A DNA stretch of 64,000 nt from Emydura subglobosa (lineage: Eukaryota; Chordata; Testudines; Chelidae): positions 56,291,889 to 56,355,888 of the forward strand of contig ML679966.1 in NCBI GenBank assembly GCA_007922225.1. The letters are read 5' to 3'. The translations under genes and the position numbers were made by a program. The notes beneath the pieces were generated by a model. The model was not told the origin of the DNA and searched no databases. It was given only the letters and a program-made list of their open reading frames with translations. Shown here piece after piece: positions 10,385 to 22,108 of this stretch (position 1 is the first letter of the stretch; each line of letters starts with the position of its first letter).

Positions 10385-10604
10385 TGTCGGAGCCATCCGG
10401 TGAGAAGGAACTGAGGAGACGGACGGTCGGCAAGACCCTGAATAGTGCGCCCTAGAGGCATGACTCCAGGGGGCACTAGAGCTGACCCTATGGGTACTTC
10501 TGAGGGAAAACTTTCCAGAGAACTGTGCATGTGGTACGCATACACCTGCTTGGAATGTACATGAGCATCTCGAAGAACACCAGTTACAGGTAAGTAACAG
10601 TCTT
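10385..10604 (-). repeat. DIRS right inverted terminal repeat
   Basis: Inverted partner of 8742-8945. It ends in 'cgaagaacaccagttacagg' and 'taagtaacag'. Similarity to the left copy is clear but imperfect, consistent with an old insertion. Confidence 0.75.
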
Positions 10605-12089
10605 TTTCCTCACTGAATGATAAACGCAATAATAAGGCACTGAACAAATAATAACCAAGTGTTTAGTTGCTACATCACAACCATATTTTCCTCTTGATTT
10701 TTATGCAAACGTCCTACTGACAGTAGTGAACATTCCCCTGAGCATTGTGGGGACTAGATGGTCCAGAATTTATGCCCAAGCCCACAGGTCATAACTGCAC
10801 ATAGAATTTGGCTCTCTCTTCTGAATAAATTTGATATTCATGTTTTATTGTAGATCCTTTGATGCATGCAACTAATAGAGATGAGGGGATGGTATGCAGT
10901 GAAGAGAAATGAGTAACAGTTGACTCAAATTTTTATTTCTTTAGCAATGAAGAAAATAATCTTCTGCACCCTGCCAAGTCTTCAGTTCTCATACACTCAT
11001 ATAAGGGCAATGCCTTGTAAACTGAGAGATTTATAACACTGTGCTTCTTAAAGTTACAACAGCTCTACAGGATAGTGACAAGAACTATTCAGGAGACAGA
11101 GGAAACAGTGAGAGCAAGTAATTTACCAATACAGAGGGAGACAAAACCAGTCCAAGATGTTCTCAGTAGACCCGAACAAACACATTAAACTGGATAGTAA
11201 AGACTGCAATAATCTGATGTCTCTAATATTCTGGACATGAAACAGGAATGCTCAGCATGGGTAGGAAATCATGTGCTTTTGGAGAACCTGTGCTTTCTTT
11301 AGACATTGCAAAACTTAGCTTGCTTATTAGGCAAGTCATTGCAAGAAAGAGACTAACCATTTGTATAATACTTTTGGCACAAAATGAATGAAAAACCCAT
11401 TTAAATTTATTGTAACCGTTTGTGTGAGTTTTTACCACAACAGGATCTTGAATTTAGATCCCAATGGGAGTAGGTGAAAATGTAAGTGTTGTTAAGGGAT
11501 GGTTATCTGAGAATTTAATTTAATTCTACTGCCATCACTCATGAACAGACTGTTTAAATCTATCCAAGTTCTAAGTGGACTGCATGTATTTTCTTCTTTG
11601 CAAAAGTATATATGACTAAAAGTGTTAATGACCCAGTGTTAATGTAAATAAACAACCCCACACATACAGAGAGAGTGCTGCAGAAGAACACATACTCATT
11701 AGAGTCTCCTCTTCAGGAAGGTACTTTATGCAATGGGACTACTCATCTGTTAAAAGCTAGGCACAGGCTTAAGTACTCTGATGAGCTAAAGCCAGTTTGC
11801 TATCACTTAGGAGCACAGCAAGCTGTAGATATGTGCAGTATTATTCGTCTATTTGCCATGCAGCAGCTCCATAATCTTGAGCATCCTATTTATTCTCTCT
11901 GCCACCGGAGCTCCCAGGCCTCATAACCTCTCAAGGTTCTACCTCACAGCATCATGTGATTCCTTCAGCACTACTACAAAATGTCTCACCATTCTCCAGC
12001 ACTGCCCCCTAACACCTAGCCCCTACTTATTAAAATGCTTGGGTTCTTTCATTGTTTACTTTGTCCTCCCCCGTTTATTTGTTTTATCC
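10605..12089. other. Intergenic DNA with a MITE fragment
   Basis: No gene recognised. About 11725-11800 ('ggactactcatctgttaaaa', 'ggcacaggcttaagtactct') resembles half of the palindromic 'cttaagcatgtg' MITE seen at 17164-17346. The rest is AT-rich and unassigned. Confidence 0.5.
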
Positions 12090-12215
12090 ACCTGTTGATT
12101 TGTTACATGTACAGAGTGTAAGTTCTGTGGGGAAGGGATTTTTTTATCAGCTGTGTGCAGTATCTGGTACAGTTGGTGCCTCTAACCACTGTTGCAGTAG
12201 AAATACATACTTAGA
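12090..12215 (+). mobile_element. Ancient L3/CR1-like LINE 3' end
   Basis: It carries 'gagtgtaagttctgtgggga', 'agggatttttttatcagctg', 'tgtgcagtatctggtacagt' and 'agtagaaatacatact'. This is the sense orientation of the same 3' end found reversed at 8285-8405. The pyrimidine-rich stretch before it may be part of the same old copy. Confidence 0.5.
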
Positions 12216-12378
12216 AGAATGAGAATGTAAATCCTACTGACAACTAGCAAGACCTGTTTCCTAATTATGGGCCCTATCTTGTAATCTTACTCACCTGAAA
12301 AATCCACACCAAAGGTTCCGTTTCACAATGTTGACAATATAGTTTGGATCTATTAAAATTGTTCAGCATTTTTTACCA

Positions 12379-12406
12379 ATTGAAGAAGAGCTCGAAAGCT
12401 TGTCAT
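12379..12406 (+). repeat. Short Penelope tail scrap
   Basis: The string 'ttgaagaagagctcgaaagc' followed by 'ttgtc' matches the hammerhead-like hairpin region of the Penelope tail with the loop collapsed (GAGCTCGAAAGC). It is only about 28 bp and could be chance. Confidence 0.3.
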
Positions 12407-14475
12407 TTTAACAAACCATCATAGTATCAAATCAATTAGTCAAAAATAACCTGTTTGGTACAGTCCTCTTTGATGTCATAACTCTAGTCATCCAGGTGGG
12501 TAGCTGTCCTCTCACTTTCCTGGAAATCAGATGTAAGGATAAGGCATCTGCGGGGTTTCTCTTATAACATCATATCTACATCAAACTGTGTCTCAGACAA
12601 GATTTTAAAAATTAAAATTGTACATGAAGGTCCTTGCTAAATAATTGAGTGCTGTCAGTTGGCTTGGCATTGTGGAAACATAAAGATGCAATCCTTGCCC
12701 CACAGACCATGAAAATATAAATATCTAAATTCTGAATAAGGCTGTTCTGTGATCCCATCAGACCTCTAAGATGTATCTATGGCCTTACAGGTGAGGGTGA
12801 CCTGCATTGTTTCTCCATCTCTGGAGCTCTCGAGGAGCATTTTAATTCCCTACTCTATAACTTCAAAGTCTGATTTCTTTCTCCAGACTCCCTGCTCATC
12901 TGCTGGTTGCCTCCTCTTCCCTCTGTGGCCACGCATGCACACAAACATGCCCTGCCCCAGTAGGGACTTCTGCCCTCTTCTTCCTCCTCTACTAATTTTC
13001 AGTACAAGTTCCTGTTCAAATTTGCCTTCTATTACAAAAGCCCTCCACAGACTTGTTCTATGGATCTTTGCTCTCACATGCTTTTTCTTTTTTCTCCTCC
13101 TAGTTCTGCTCGCCTTTCCTTCGTGTCTCTGTGTAATCTGGCCTCTGTATTCCAAAATGATTTACAATTTAAATAACAGAGGGCAAACCTCTTCTGTGTC
13201 TCCTGTCATCTGGAACAGCCTTTCTGAATCTTTCTTGCCCTCTCCATATCTCAGCTGAAGAGACTTTTCCTTTCCCTCTTTCTCTATTATGTATTACTTA
13301 TCTCTGTCATTGTTTTATTTAACTTTGTAAAGCCATTTTGGATAAATCGCCGCTTTATTTTGTGGTGTTATCTGCATTATGCAAAAAACCAAACCAAAAA
13401 TCTTGTTCATAATGCTGGTGAAATGAAAAGGGTTTGTCATTGTCTCCGCTTTTCAATACAATAAATATTTATTTTTACAAGTGAAAATGAAGCTCCATTT
13501 CCACACACAAATCACCCCACCCAGTAAGCGTTGTTGTACTCTCTTGTCATAGAGAAGAGGCAGGACTCTGTTGTAATGTGTGTAAATGTAACTCTCTGTT
13601 GTGGCTGCTGGACACAGCCTTTACAGTTTTCTGTGGCTTTCTGGCTCCAGGACTAAGGTACCTGGTGTCACTGCATTGGCTTATCATAAGTTTTAGCCTG
13701 GGGGGTACAGGTCTTGTATGGAGACATTACATAAGACTAGGTCCAGTAGACCTCATAAACCTGAACCAAACAAAACTATTAAAAACCCTCTTTCTGGGGT
13801 CGGGTATTGCCTCCTGGTTCCTATATAGCCATTGTAGAGACTTGTTTTCCTGGGTGGGTTACCAGTGGTTGGTGATATAAAGTTGATTTTGGCACTGCTA
13901 GTCATCGTGTTTAAAGAAGAGCTGTCTTTGTCTCTCTGTCCCTCACCCTTTGGTGGGGTTACTGAGAGCAGGCTAAGCTAAAATGGTGTTTGCAAAGGAG
14001 GTCTATGAACCCCCTTGAGTGGAACTGACTTCCTTCCAAGCTCAGTGGTGAACTGGGGAGTTGCAGACACACAGTTTTGCTAAGTACCAGATTCTGTCTT
14101 TTCCTCTGCTTGTTTACTTTGGGGGAGGGCTTGACTCTTTCTTGCCTCCCCTCCTTGGAAGTTGGGGGAGCTCCTGCCCCATATGGTGACCCTGGTAAAT
14201 GGGGATGGGAGGCTGGATCTACATGCTAGGTTGGGAGTGGGTGGAGAGGGAAATGTGGAGCGCAGGCAATGATAGAAGTCTTTCTCCCTCACCAAATCCC
14301 TGCTTCATCTGCTCTGGCAGCTCCCAGTCACTCGTAGTAGTACAGTAGCTGCTGCTGCTGCTGCTTCATTGGGATCAGGGTTGGGCTTGGACTTTTTAGA
14401 ATGGTCAGTGATTTTTGGCACGCTGCCAACCTTTTCCAGAGGAACTGCAAGTGAGAGAAAGAAAATGGTGTCTTT
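12407..14475. other. Intergenic DNA; pyrimidine-rich and possible LINE/LTR relics
   Basis: 12780-13380 is pyrimidine-rich. Its end ('actttgtaaagccattttgg') resembles the 3' end of an old LINE, which explains the long but compositional frames on both strands there (12779-13258 and 12850-13155). 13570-14050 has an LTR-like character (TATA-like 'gatataaagttg' at about 13874, then a T/C-rich leader), but I cannot define its ends. A (GCT)n run of five units lies at about 14350. Confidence 0.4.
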
Positions 14476-15262
14476 AGAATCATAGAATGTTAGGGTTGGA
14501 AGGGACCTCAGGAGATCATCTAGTCCAACCCCCTGCTCAAAGCAGGACCAACCCCAACTAAATCATCCCAGCCAGGGCTTTGTCAAGCCACCCCTTAAAA
14601 ACTCCTAAGGATGGAGATTTCACCACCTCCCTAGGTAACCCATTTCAGTGCTTCCTAGTGAAAAAGATTTTCCTAATATCCAACCTGGACCTCCTGCACT
14701 GCAACTTGAGACCATTGATCCCTGTTCTGTCATCTGCCACCACTGAGAACAGCCTAGCTCCATCCTCCCTGGAACCCCCCTTCAGGTAGTTGAAGGCTGC
14801 TATCAAATCCTGTCCTCACTCTTTTCTTCTGCAAACTAAACAAGCCTAGTTCCCTCAGCCACTCCTCATATGTCATGTGCCCCAGGTCCCTAATCATTTT
14901 AATCGCCTTCCACTGGACTCTCTCAAATTCGTCCACATCCTTCCTGTAGTGAGGGGCCCCAAACTGTACACAATACTCCAAATGTGACCTCACCAGTGCC
15001 GAATAGAGGGGAATTAATCATTCCCTTCACTCTGTTGGCAATGGTCCTACTAATGCAGTGCAATATGCCGTTAGCCTTCTTGGCAACAAGGGCACACTGT
15101 TAACTTATATCCAGCTTCTTGCCCACTGTAACCTACAAGTCCTTTTCTACAGAACTGCTGCTTAGCCAGTTGGTCTCCAGTTTGTAGCTGTGCATGAGAT
15201 TCTTTTGTCCTAAGTGCAGGACTCTGCACTTGTCTTGTTGAACCTCATAAGATTTATTTAAT
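14476..15262 (-). mobile_element. CR1 LINE, 5'-truncated, 3' end
   Basis: On the minus strand the conserved C-terminal part of CR1 ORF2 can be read: 'CRVLHLG', 'WLSSSSVEKDL', '[20 protein letters not shown]', '[14 protein letters not shown]' and '[13 protein letters not shown]'. It is followed by the 3' UTR that ends 'ccctaacattctatgattct' at about 14476. Stops and frameshifts interrupt it. The RT catalytic core is absent because the copy is 5'-truncated, as most CR1 insertions are. The 79-codon minus frame at 14754-14993 is part of this. Confidence 0.9.
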
Positions 15263-17163
15263 GCTGTACAGCTCAGCTACATTTGAATGGAATTTCACAG
15301 GACAAAAAAAGGGGATTTCTATAGCCTAAGGGGTCCTCCTTGCTGAATATCAAAGGCCCTGATGCAGAATGGAGTTGTTTTAAGACTTTTCAGAGAAAAG
15401 GTGATAAGAATACTTTATAATGCAAAGAATTAGGCTACCTGCTTCCCCTATCATTTCATAACAAATACTGTGTTTTTATTTTAAAATCATTGCTGGTGAG
15501 TAAAGGCTACCTATTTACCTTTCTTGTGCAAGCTGAGCTGAGTACAAGGATCTGAGTTTTGGGATGAGCTTGCAGGATGAGAATCAAGTTTCTAACTTGC
15601 CATTTTGAGATGGTTAATATGCAGGTAAGAACCTGTTTGTAACATTCTTCTCACTGAGATCAATAAAGACAAAGCAAAACTTTTTTCTTCAAGATTTGTT
15701 TTTCCCCCTGATTTTTTAACTTGTTTCATTGGAGGCCCTGGGATTCTAAGACTTCTTAGCTTCTCATTTATTTATTATTTTATTAATAATAATTTACATT
15801 GAGTCTGACACAGTTTTGGGTTTTGAGGGTTGATATTTTAAAAGTAGCCGTGGTTGGATTATCATACTGAAGCTACTTTGAACTGGATGGTTGTCATTGG
15901 AGATATTTAAAAACAAATACACTTTTTTTTTTTATTCTGTTCACAGCTACTGCCAGTCAGAATTTAGCTCACGATAGAACAGACCTTTGAACATGCTGCA
16001 TATGTTCATCATTTTTGCTTAAGTAATTGCAATAAAATCCTATTTTCACTGCAGGCTGTTGGAATGGCATTAATTTTTGTGATCTGTCATTTCACTGCAA
16101 CTTTTTATACACTTACATTCTCTCTATTGTGTAACTCAAAGTCTCAACCCAGGCTACTGTGTTGAGTCTGGAACAAAGGACAGCGGCAGATGGAAAAAAT
16201 GTTTTAAAGAATTGGAGGTGCAGAGAGGAAATCAACAAAGAAAAGAAATGGTTCTAATCTGACACTGTACAATATTTCAAGGAGAGAAACGCAATATTAT
16301 TACTATATTTTTTCCCTTGCTGCTATTATCACTGAGGAACTGTTCAGCAAAAGAACAGTTGTGACTGACAATACCTTGAACGAATTTTGAGTTCAATTAA
16401 ACCTTATTGAATTTGCATTACAATATAAAAATGCCATTGTGTATGTATTGTTGTCATTATATGTACTTTCTCTACTAGCGAGGGGGGGATGCTAATGAGT
16501 GTCTTCTGTTATCCACCTTTGAAGCCCCTCCCCCCCCCCCCCCCAGGGTAGATATGCATATACTAGTTCAAACTGGATTCTCCAGAGACCAACAGATAAA
16601 GAAAATACTTTTTTGGATAAAATTCTGGGTTTTAAACTGACTCGGGGCTTGCTTCCTGATCCAGCAAATGGACCAGATCCCTGGTCCAAGGAGGGCCCCA
16701 ATCCTTAGGGAGGACTGGAAGGACTTGGACTGCTGAGGCATCGTAAAACTGTGTGTTTGTTCTGAGCTAAATCTCTGATGTACTTGTAAACTGAAAGAAA
16801 CCCCTAAGTTGAGGTGATGTCTGGTAAACTTACTAGCATGTGTGTAGGTTCTTTTGTTTTTAATGTTTTCCTTATCATACTTTAAGAACAAAGTAGGCTT
16901 GCATAGGAAGTGTTCTTGTGTGATAACTGGTATCTGTAGCTATCACTCTATTAACCATCTCTGAAGAGAAAACAAGCAAGTCTGGTTAAGCAGACTGACT
17001 TTGTTGGGAAATATGCTGTGAAGATGTAACTGTGCAGCGTGGACATCCCCCTGGTCAGAAGGGAGCGAGATGTGTGTCTTTAGCCAAGAGAGTCAAGAGC
17101 CAGGGAGCGAGTGCCTTTGCTGGGTCAGTAAGGGGAAGTGTAGGTACAGTTGTCCTGAATTGT
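15263..17163. other. Intergenic DNA, no gene recognised
   Basis: AT-rich DNA with no protein-like frame. It contains a C15 homopolymer at 16530-16544. The overlapping minus frames at 16492-16891 have no recognisable motif. Confidence 0.5.
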
Positions 17164-17346
17164 GGCCCCTAAGCCCCAATTCCACAGTCCATCCCTATTC
17201 AGCAAAGCACTTAAGCATGTGCCTAAATTCTATGGACTTCAATGGAACTTAAGTATATGCTCACAATTAAGTAGGTGCTGAAGTTCTTCACTGAATAGCA
17301 ATCAACTTAGACATATGCTTAAATGCTTTGCTAAATTTGGGGCCTT
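17164..17346. mobile_element. Palindromic MITE
   Basis: 'ggcccctaagccccaattcc' and 'cagcaaagcacttaagcatg' at the left are mirrored by 'gacatatgcttaaatgcttt' and 'gctaaatttggggcc' at the right. A central 'ggacttcaatggaactta' acts as the hinge. The whole unit is one long imperfect inverted repeat. A second copy is at 27757-27920. The superfamily is not determined. Confidence 0.65.
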
Positions 17347-17814
17347 ATGGTCTGATCCTATGAGGTATTGATTGAACTTCTCATGTAAGTTGCTGAGCAC
17401 TCTTAACTTCCATTGGTGGCAGGTTTGGGCCCTTTAACTCAAGGAGGCAAAGGAGTGGTGTACATAAATCCTTGGTATGTGCGAACAGGTCTCAAGGAAT
17501 ATGTGTTTTGAAGTCTATCTGCCTTCCTCGAGGCTGAGTTGCTGGCCCGTAATGTTATGAGGAGAAGGAATGAGATTAATGGTTAGAGACCTAAAATGAA
17601 GGGGCAGGTATATTCTTACTGGCCAACTCTTTCTTTTCTTAACTACCTGAGGTTGAGGAGTGCAGTTCAGTATATACAACCTTGGCTAGGCTAATGGAGC
17701 AAATGCATACCCACATTTAGATATCTGGACCTATCTTCCAGCTTCAAAACTTCAGCTTCAAAAACTATCTTTTATAAAATTATACTGTTGCTTCTATTCC
17801 TATAGCATCTGGAC

Positions 17815-17843
17815 CAGTGGTTCTCAAACTTTTTGTATTGGTA
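17815..17843. repeat. Lone hAT-like terminal repeat
   Basis: 'cagtggttctcaaacttttt' is a typical hAT terminal inverted repeat. I see no matching inverted end downstream, so only one end is left or the partner has decayed. Confidence 0.35.
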
Positions 17844-17981
17844 AATAATGAGTGTTATGATACTCCTATGCAAATGCATACCTAAAGTGTTAGCCCAAAA
17901 ACAATCTCCTGTATAAAAGGTAGCAACTTTAATAAGGTCCAAAGTTTAGAGTAGCATACCTTGTAAAAGCACTAAGCTCAC

Positions 17982-18703
17982 TGTGGAGGTAGATGAGTGA
18001 AAGGGAGGGGGGGTGTCTTTCTTTCTGTGCTGCATCTATGGATTATACCTTCCCCAGGCATGCAGATGTTACCCAGGGTTCCTTGGCTCACTAACTGTAG
18101 CAGGAAATAAACCAAAGGAAACTCATTACCTACACCTGCTATGTGGCTGGCACAGACAAGTCAAAACCAAGTGCTTTTAACTTTAAAGCTTTTTCTTTAT
18201 TGGTCTCCAGCAATTCCCATCAGAATGTTTTTACCAGAAATCTCCACTTATTAGTCTTCAGCACATACAAATACAATAGGTAGTAAAGTCCTCTACGCTG
18301 ATAGTTACCCCACAAGTCTGAGGCAGTCTTCGGGTGATTCAGTCACAGATTTCCAGATGGCTGGTCCTTCCATCTGCGCCTAAGGATCTTTTCAATATGT
18401 CCAGTCCATGAAGCGATCCTCCTGACTCAGACTCACTACCTCCCTCTTACAACCCAAAGTTACAGAGACATGTCAATAGAGAATGTTCCACAGCTGACCA
18501 AACAGATCAATCACTGGGCAAAAGCAAGAGTTACAGAGACATGTCACTAAAAAAAAATAGTTAGGCAGTTTTAAGCTGTTAGTTTGATAGCTAAATTTCC
18601 CCATACCGACAATTCTAAGATATATAGCCATACTTCCTGTTTTCCTCAAAGAGAGAGAATGCATAGAACCAGGTTCTCTTCACATGTTGACTGTCCCCCC
18701 ACA
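17982..18703 (-). mobile_element. LTR-like block, minus strand
   Basis: On the minus strand it opens TGTGGGGGGACAG and closes ...CTACCTCCACA, giving inverted TGTGG/CCACA termini. It contains a 'tatatatct' TATA-like box (about 18616-18627) and a 'ccaataaag' polyadenylation-like signal (about 18195-18203). No flanking duplication is visible (CTCAC against GTTTG). An 18-bp direct repeat, 'agttacagagacatgtca', occurs at about 18459 and 18529. There is no internal retroviral coding sequence nearby, so if real it is a solo LTR. Confidence 0.4.
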
Positions 18704-19818
18704 GTTTGCCTAGTTATGCCTCGTTTTCTGCAGTGGCCTAAAAATGGCTAAAAACAACAAGCAGCATAATGGTAGTCCATACCAATAACTGGCAGTGGGC
18801 CTGGACACCTGGCTGATTGCTAAAATGCCCCTGTACACAGAATGCAACATGCACTTTGCTTTACTTGGGATGAGTTGAGGGGCTGCGTTAGAAATCAAAT
18901 CCACAGTACGAGCGACGTGTCCCCTTCTCTATGCTCAACTTTTTCTGTTTTTATTTTTTTCTCTGCTCTCATTTCTTATCACTGTCAGTATTTCCATTGA
19001 TTTTTTTTTTTTAAATGATGCTCTGCTTAGGCGCATGATCATACTGAGCTTGTTTGTATTCACATAAAAAAGGAAAGCAAGTTTCTTTGCTATTTGTGTT
19101 TTTCCTCAGTGCTGATAACTCCTGATAATAATGGCAGTAACTGTCAGGGAAGTGTTATGCCTAGCTGGAACTAGTGAAAAACAGAGCATGGAAGCATTAC
19201 AATTTTTACTGTTGCATGTGTTTAGTGAGCAGAGAAGCCCTTGTTTTAGAAATCCAAGAAACAGGAGAGGAAAACATAAGAACTGAGACAAATTTTGGGG
19301 AAAAAAATCTGAGTAAATTTGGGAGATTAATTAAAATGGCACAATGGAGCACTAACTCTTGTTCAAACTCGTTAAGCGAAACTCCTGCTCTCCTCTTACT
19401 AATTCTTTTTGCCGTGAGTGACCTGGAGAAACACAAAAGACTGGACCCAAATTCTCTCCTCTTTGCCCCTTTTTCCATATCTCCCACTCTTTATTCTCGC
19501 CCTGTACTTCTTCCCCTCCTTCCATTCTCTCTGTCCATCATTCCCTTTCTGTCTTTATTTCCTCTTTCTAGTTTTCTCCTTTCCCTCATTCTCCCATACT
19601 TCACTTTTCTTACCACATTATATCTATTCCTTCCCTTCATTCCCTGTCACCAGGGCTGTGTGTGTTTGGGGCCAGGAGCAACAGCAGGTAAGGGAGGCTA
19701 CTCAGGATCCAGTGCTAGTTCTATCACCTGCAGCATCAAGATAGTGAAGGAAGAAGTGGGAAGCCACTCCCACTTTTTCCTTCACAGTTTTAGCTTGCTG
19801 GCAGCAGCATTTGGTCAT
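18704..19818. other. Intergenic DNA with a pyrimidine-rich tract
   Basis: 19480-19650 is strongly T/C-rich on the plus strand. This bias produces the longest frame in the window (19174-19926, 250 codons). Its translation is runs of Leu, Ser, Phe and Pro without a domain, and its right part enters the MITE at 19819, so I do not call it a gene. Confidence 0.6.
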
Positions 19819-20192
19819 GGTATGTACACACTGGCCACTCCAGGATCTGACTCAGGTTTGAGTCCAAGCCCCCATCTGCAAATCAGTCTGGCTCTGTTCA
19901 GCAAGTACTCAGGATACAGGTCCTAGGAGAATGGGTCAGAGCCTGAGTCCCACTGTGACTCCAGTCCAAGCTGTATCATTCTGCAGTGTGGATGTAGGTT
20001 AAGCTGCAGAACCAAGCCAAAAAATCTGCATTGTGCAGATGATACATTATCACAGCTGTGAAACCTGGATCCAGCAATTGTAAACCCAGGTTTACAATGC
20101 AGTGTGGATGCTCAAGCATGGACTTGGAAATCCTGAATCCACAATCCTAGGTCCCACAGACCCAGGCTTAGAGTGTAGTGTAGAAATACCCA
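19819..20192. mobile_element. MITE with GGTATGTACACACT-type ends
   Basis: The left end 'ggtatgtacacactggcc' is mirrored by the right end, whose reverse complement reads 'gggtatttctacactaca'. The interior has repeated 'gcagtgtggatg' motifs at about 19984 and 20099, so it may be an internal duplication or two nested copies. It resembles the 'gtctacact' MITE group of reptiles. No transposase is present. Confidence 0.55.
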
Positions 20193-20277
20193 TAGAGGCT
20201 GTCACAAAGAGTTCACTTTTTCTTATGCTGGTGTTTAAAATTAGGCCAGCCTCTGACTTTCTACTTTTATATGCAGT

Positions 20278-20690
20278 GAACCTGTAGTCATGTTGGTCTC
20301 AGGATATTAGAGAGACAAGATAGGTGAGTTAATCTCTTTTATTGGACCAACTTCTGTTTGGCATAAGTAGTTAGCATGTTGTAAGGGACCATTCAAGGTA
20401 GAGTGGCCCGTTAACACTTCTGCCCTCATAAGATAAAAACTGGTTTAGTGGGTTACAGATTGTTGTAATAAGCCATAAATCTAGTGTCTCTGTTCAGTCG
20501 ATGATTTTTAGTGTCTAGCAGAGTAATGAGTTTAAGCTCCCAGACTCGTTTTCTGAAAGTGTTTGTGCAGGTTTCCTTTTGAGTACAAGGATTGATAGGT
20601 TAGATATAGGGAGATCACTGTGTGAAAAGCATTCATCCATAGGTGATGGGTTTTTGTCTTTTATCATTAGCCTGTGAGAGCTCATTTGAG
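20278..20690 (-). repeat. Left inverted arm of Penelope element
   Basis: Reverse complement of parts of 21985-22676. Read on the minus strand it has 'tactctgctagacactaaaa', 'gggccactctaccttgaatg', 'gctaactacttatgcc' and 'agaagttggtccaataaaag', in the same order as the right arm. Compared with the right arm it lacks the hairpin segment (about 22541-22625) and also lacks the MITE, so it preserves the uninterrupted target sequence. Confidence 0.8.
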
Positions 20691-20699
20691 AGTGGAGTG

Positions 20700-21300
20700 A
20701 TTGTCTGTCTGTCTGGTTTCACCTCAGACCACTCATCCCACAAAGGCACCCAGCCTCCAGTACACAGCTGACTTCCTCCACAAACTGCAATATTAACAAC
20801 CTCCCTGGATGTCACCATGGATGTCACTTCCCTATTCACCAGCATCTCTCTCACAATGACAGCATAGCTGCCTGCCTCAACAATTCACAAGATAATGGAC
20901 AACCCTCAGATATCTACCCCAAACACGTTGCCAAACTCATCCATTTCATCCTCACTCATAACTATTTTACATTCAACAACGCATTTTGTCCAAACCTTGG
21001 AAATAGCCAAGAGTACTAGGGTGGCTCCCTAATGTGATAACATCTTTGTGAGCCACCTTAAAGAAGAATTTCTGGACAAATGCACCATGCAACCACTGAT
21101 ACATCTGAGATACATCAATGATATTTTTACCTTCTAGACATGATTTAAACTCCCTCATAGATTTCCACTGCAACTTCAGCACCACTACCTGTCCATTAAA
21201 CTCTCTCTCTGGAACACTCTCATACTATCAACTTCCTGGACACAACAATCAACTTTAACAATGGAACTTGACAAGCAGTCATGTACAAGAAACTCATGGA
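20700..21300 (+). pseudogene. Penelope reverse-transcriptase relic
   Basis: Successive frames give 'VTMDVTSLFTSIS' (about 20811-20850, catalytic motif A with its Asp), 'HVAKLIHFILTHNYFTFNNA', a decayed motif B, 'LRYINDIFTF' (about 21106-21135, motif C where the first catalytic Asp is now Asn) and 'FLDTTINFNN' (about 21230-21260). The order and spacing fit Penelope-type RT. The motif C change and several stops abolish activity. Confidence 0.7.
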
Positions 21301-21531
21301 GCCCAACACCTTCCTTCATAGATCCAGTAAACATCCCAAACACACCAAAAAATCTGAGTTGGGCACTCAGATACCCCAGAATGTGGTCTGAGGAGAAAGA
21401 CCAGGAATATACACCTTAACACACTTAAAATCGCCTTCATCAAAGAAGGACACTCTACTAGAAAAGTAGATTGCATCGTGAAATGGGCCACCCACATACC
21501 CTGAGAGAACCTGCTTCAATACAGAAATAAA

Positions 21532-22105
21532 ATGCCCTCTGACTGCCCACTCCTAGCTGTCCTCTCCCATTCCTCACTGGAACCCATATGGACTATCATC
21601 AAACTACAACCTATACTTGATGGGGTCTCCATGCTGAAAAATCTTTCCTCAACCCCATCTTTTGGCCTTCAAACAACCTTCCTGCCTCTCCAAACTCGTC
21701 ATCCAAAGAAAATTCCTCACAGACCGGGATCCACCAACTCAAAGTGGCACCGGACCCTGCCAGAACAACAGATACAAAACCTGCAGAGCTACATTCACAG
21801 CTACAATGATCAACACCCCTCCATAACACACCTTTCAAGATCCATGAGTTCTACATACCTATCACAACATGTGGTGTACCTTATCCAGTGCACTAAATGC
21901 CCCAGTAACAACTATGTGAGTGAAACTAGACAATCACTACACTCTCTAATGAACTCACCCAGGAAAATGATGAAAGACATGTGAGTGAAAACTTTTCACA
22001 AAGTAATCACTCTTTTGACTTCTCGGTCCTCATTCTCAGAGGAAATCTGCACAACACTTTCAGAAGACAAACCCGGGTGCTTAAATTCATTACTCTGCTA
22101 GACAC
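21532..22105 (+). pseudogene. Penelope GIY-YIG endonuclease relic
   Basis: A 150-codon frame ends in 'VVYLIQCTKCPSNNYVSETR' followed by a basic stretch. This is the GIY-YIG signature region with the usual C-x2-C, and the Gly of YVGET is replaced by Ser. A single-base shift near 21978 moves the protein into the next frame, where 'SQSNHSFDFSVLI' and 'HNTFRRQTRVLKFITLLDTK' continue it up to the MITE insertion. The endonuclease would nick target DNA for target-primed reverse transcription. Confidence 0.75.
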
Positions 22106-22108
22106 TAA

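Larger units (their letters stand above)
8741..10604 (+). mobile_element. Internally deleted DIRS-type retroelement
   Basis: A roughly 1.86-kb element is bounded by inverted repeats. 8742-8945 is the reverse complement, with mismatches, of 10385-10585; for example 'ggaaagttttccctcagaag' at the left matches 'cttctgagggaaaactttcc' at the right. It carries a gag-like Cys/His segment (9066-9308) followed almost at once by a tyrosine-recombinase segment (9419-10245). The reverse transcriptase, RNase H and methylase expected between them are gone. A second, internal palindrome lies at 10266-10366. Inverted terminal repeats, an internal complementary region and a tyrosine recombinase instead of a DDE integrase are the defining DIRS features. 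The copy is non-autonomous and dead. Confidence 0.8.

Noticed and set aside
12779..13258. 159-codon plus frame and overlapping minus frame
   Set aside because: Both arise from pyrimidine bias in what looks like an old LINE 3' region; no domain.
19174..19926. 250-codon plus-strand frame, the longest in the window
   Set aside because: It spans a T/C-rich tract that suppresses stops, its translation is low-complexity Leu/Ser/Phe/Pro, and its right end is MITE sequence.
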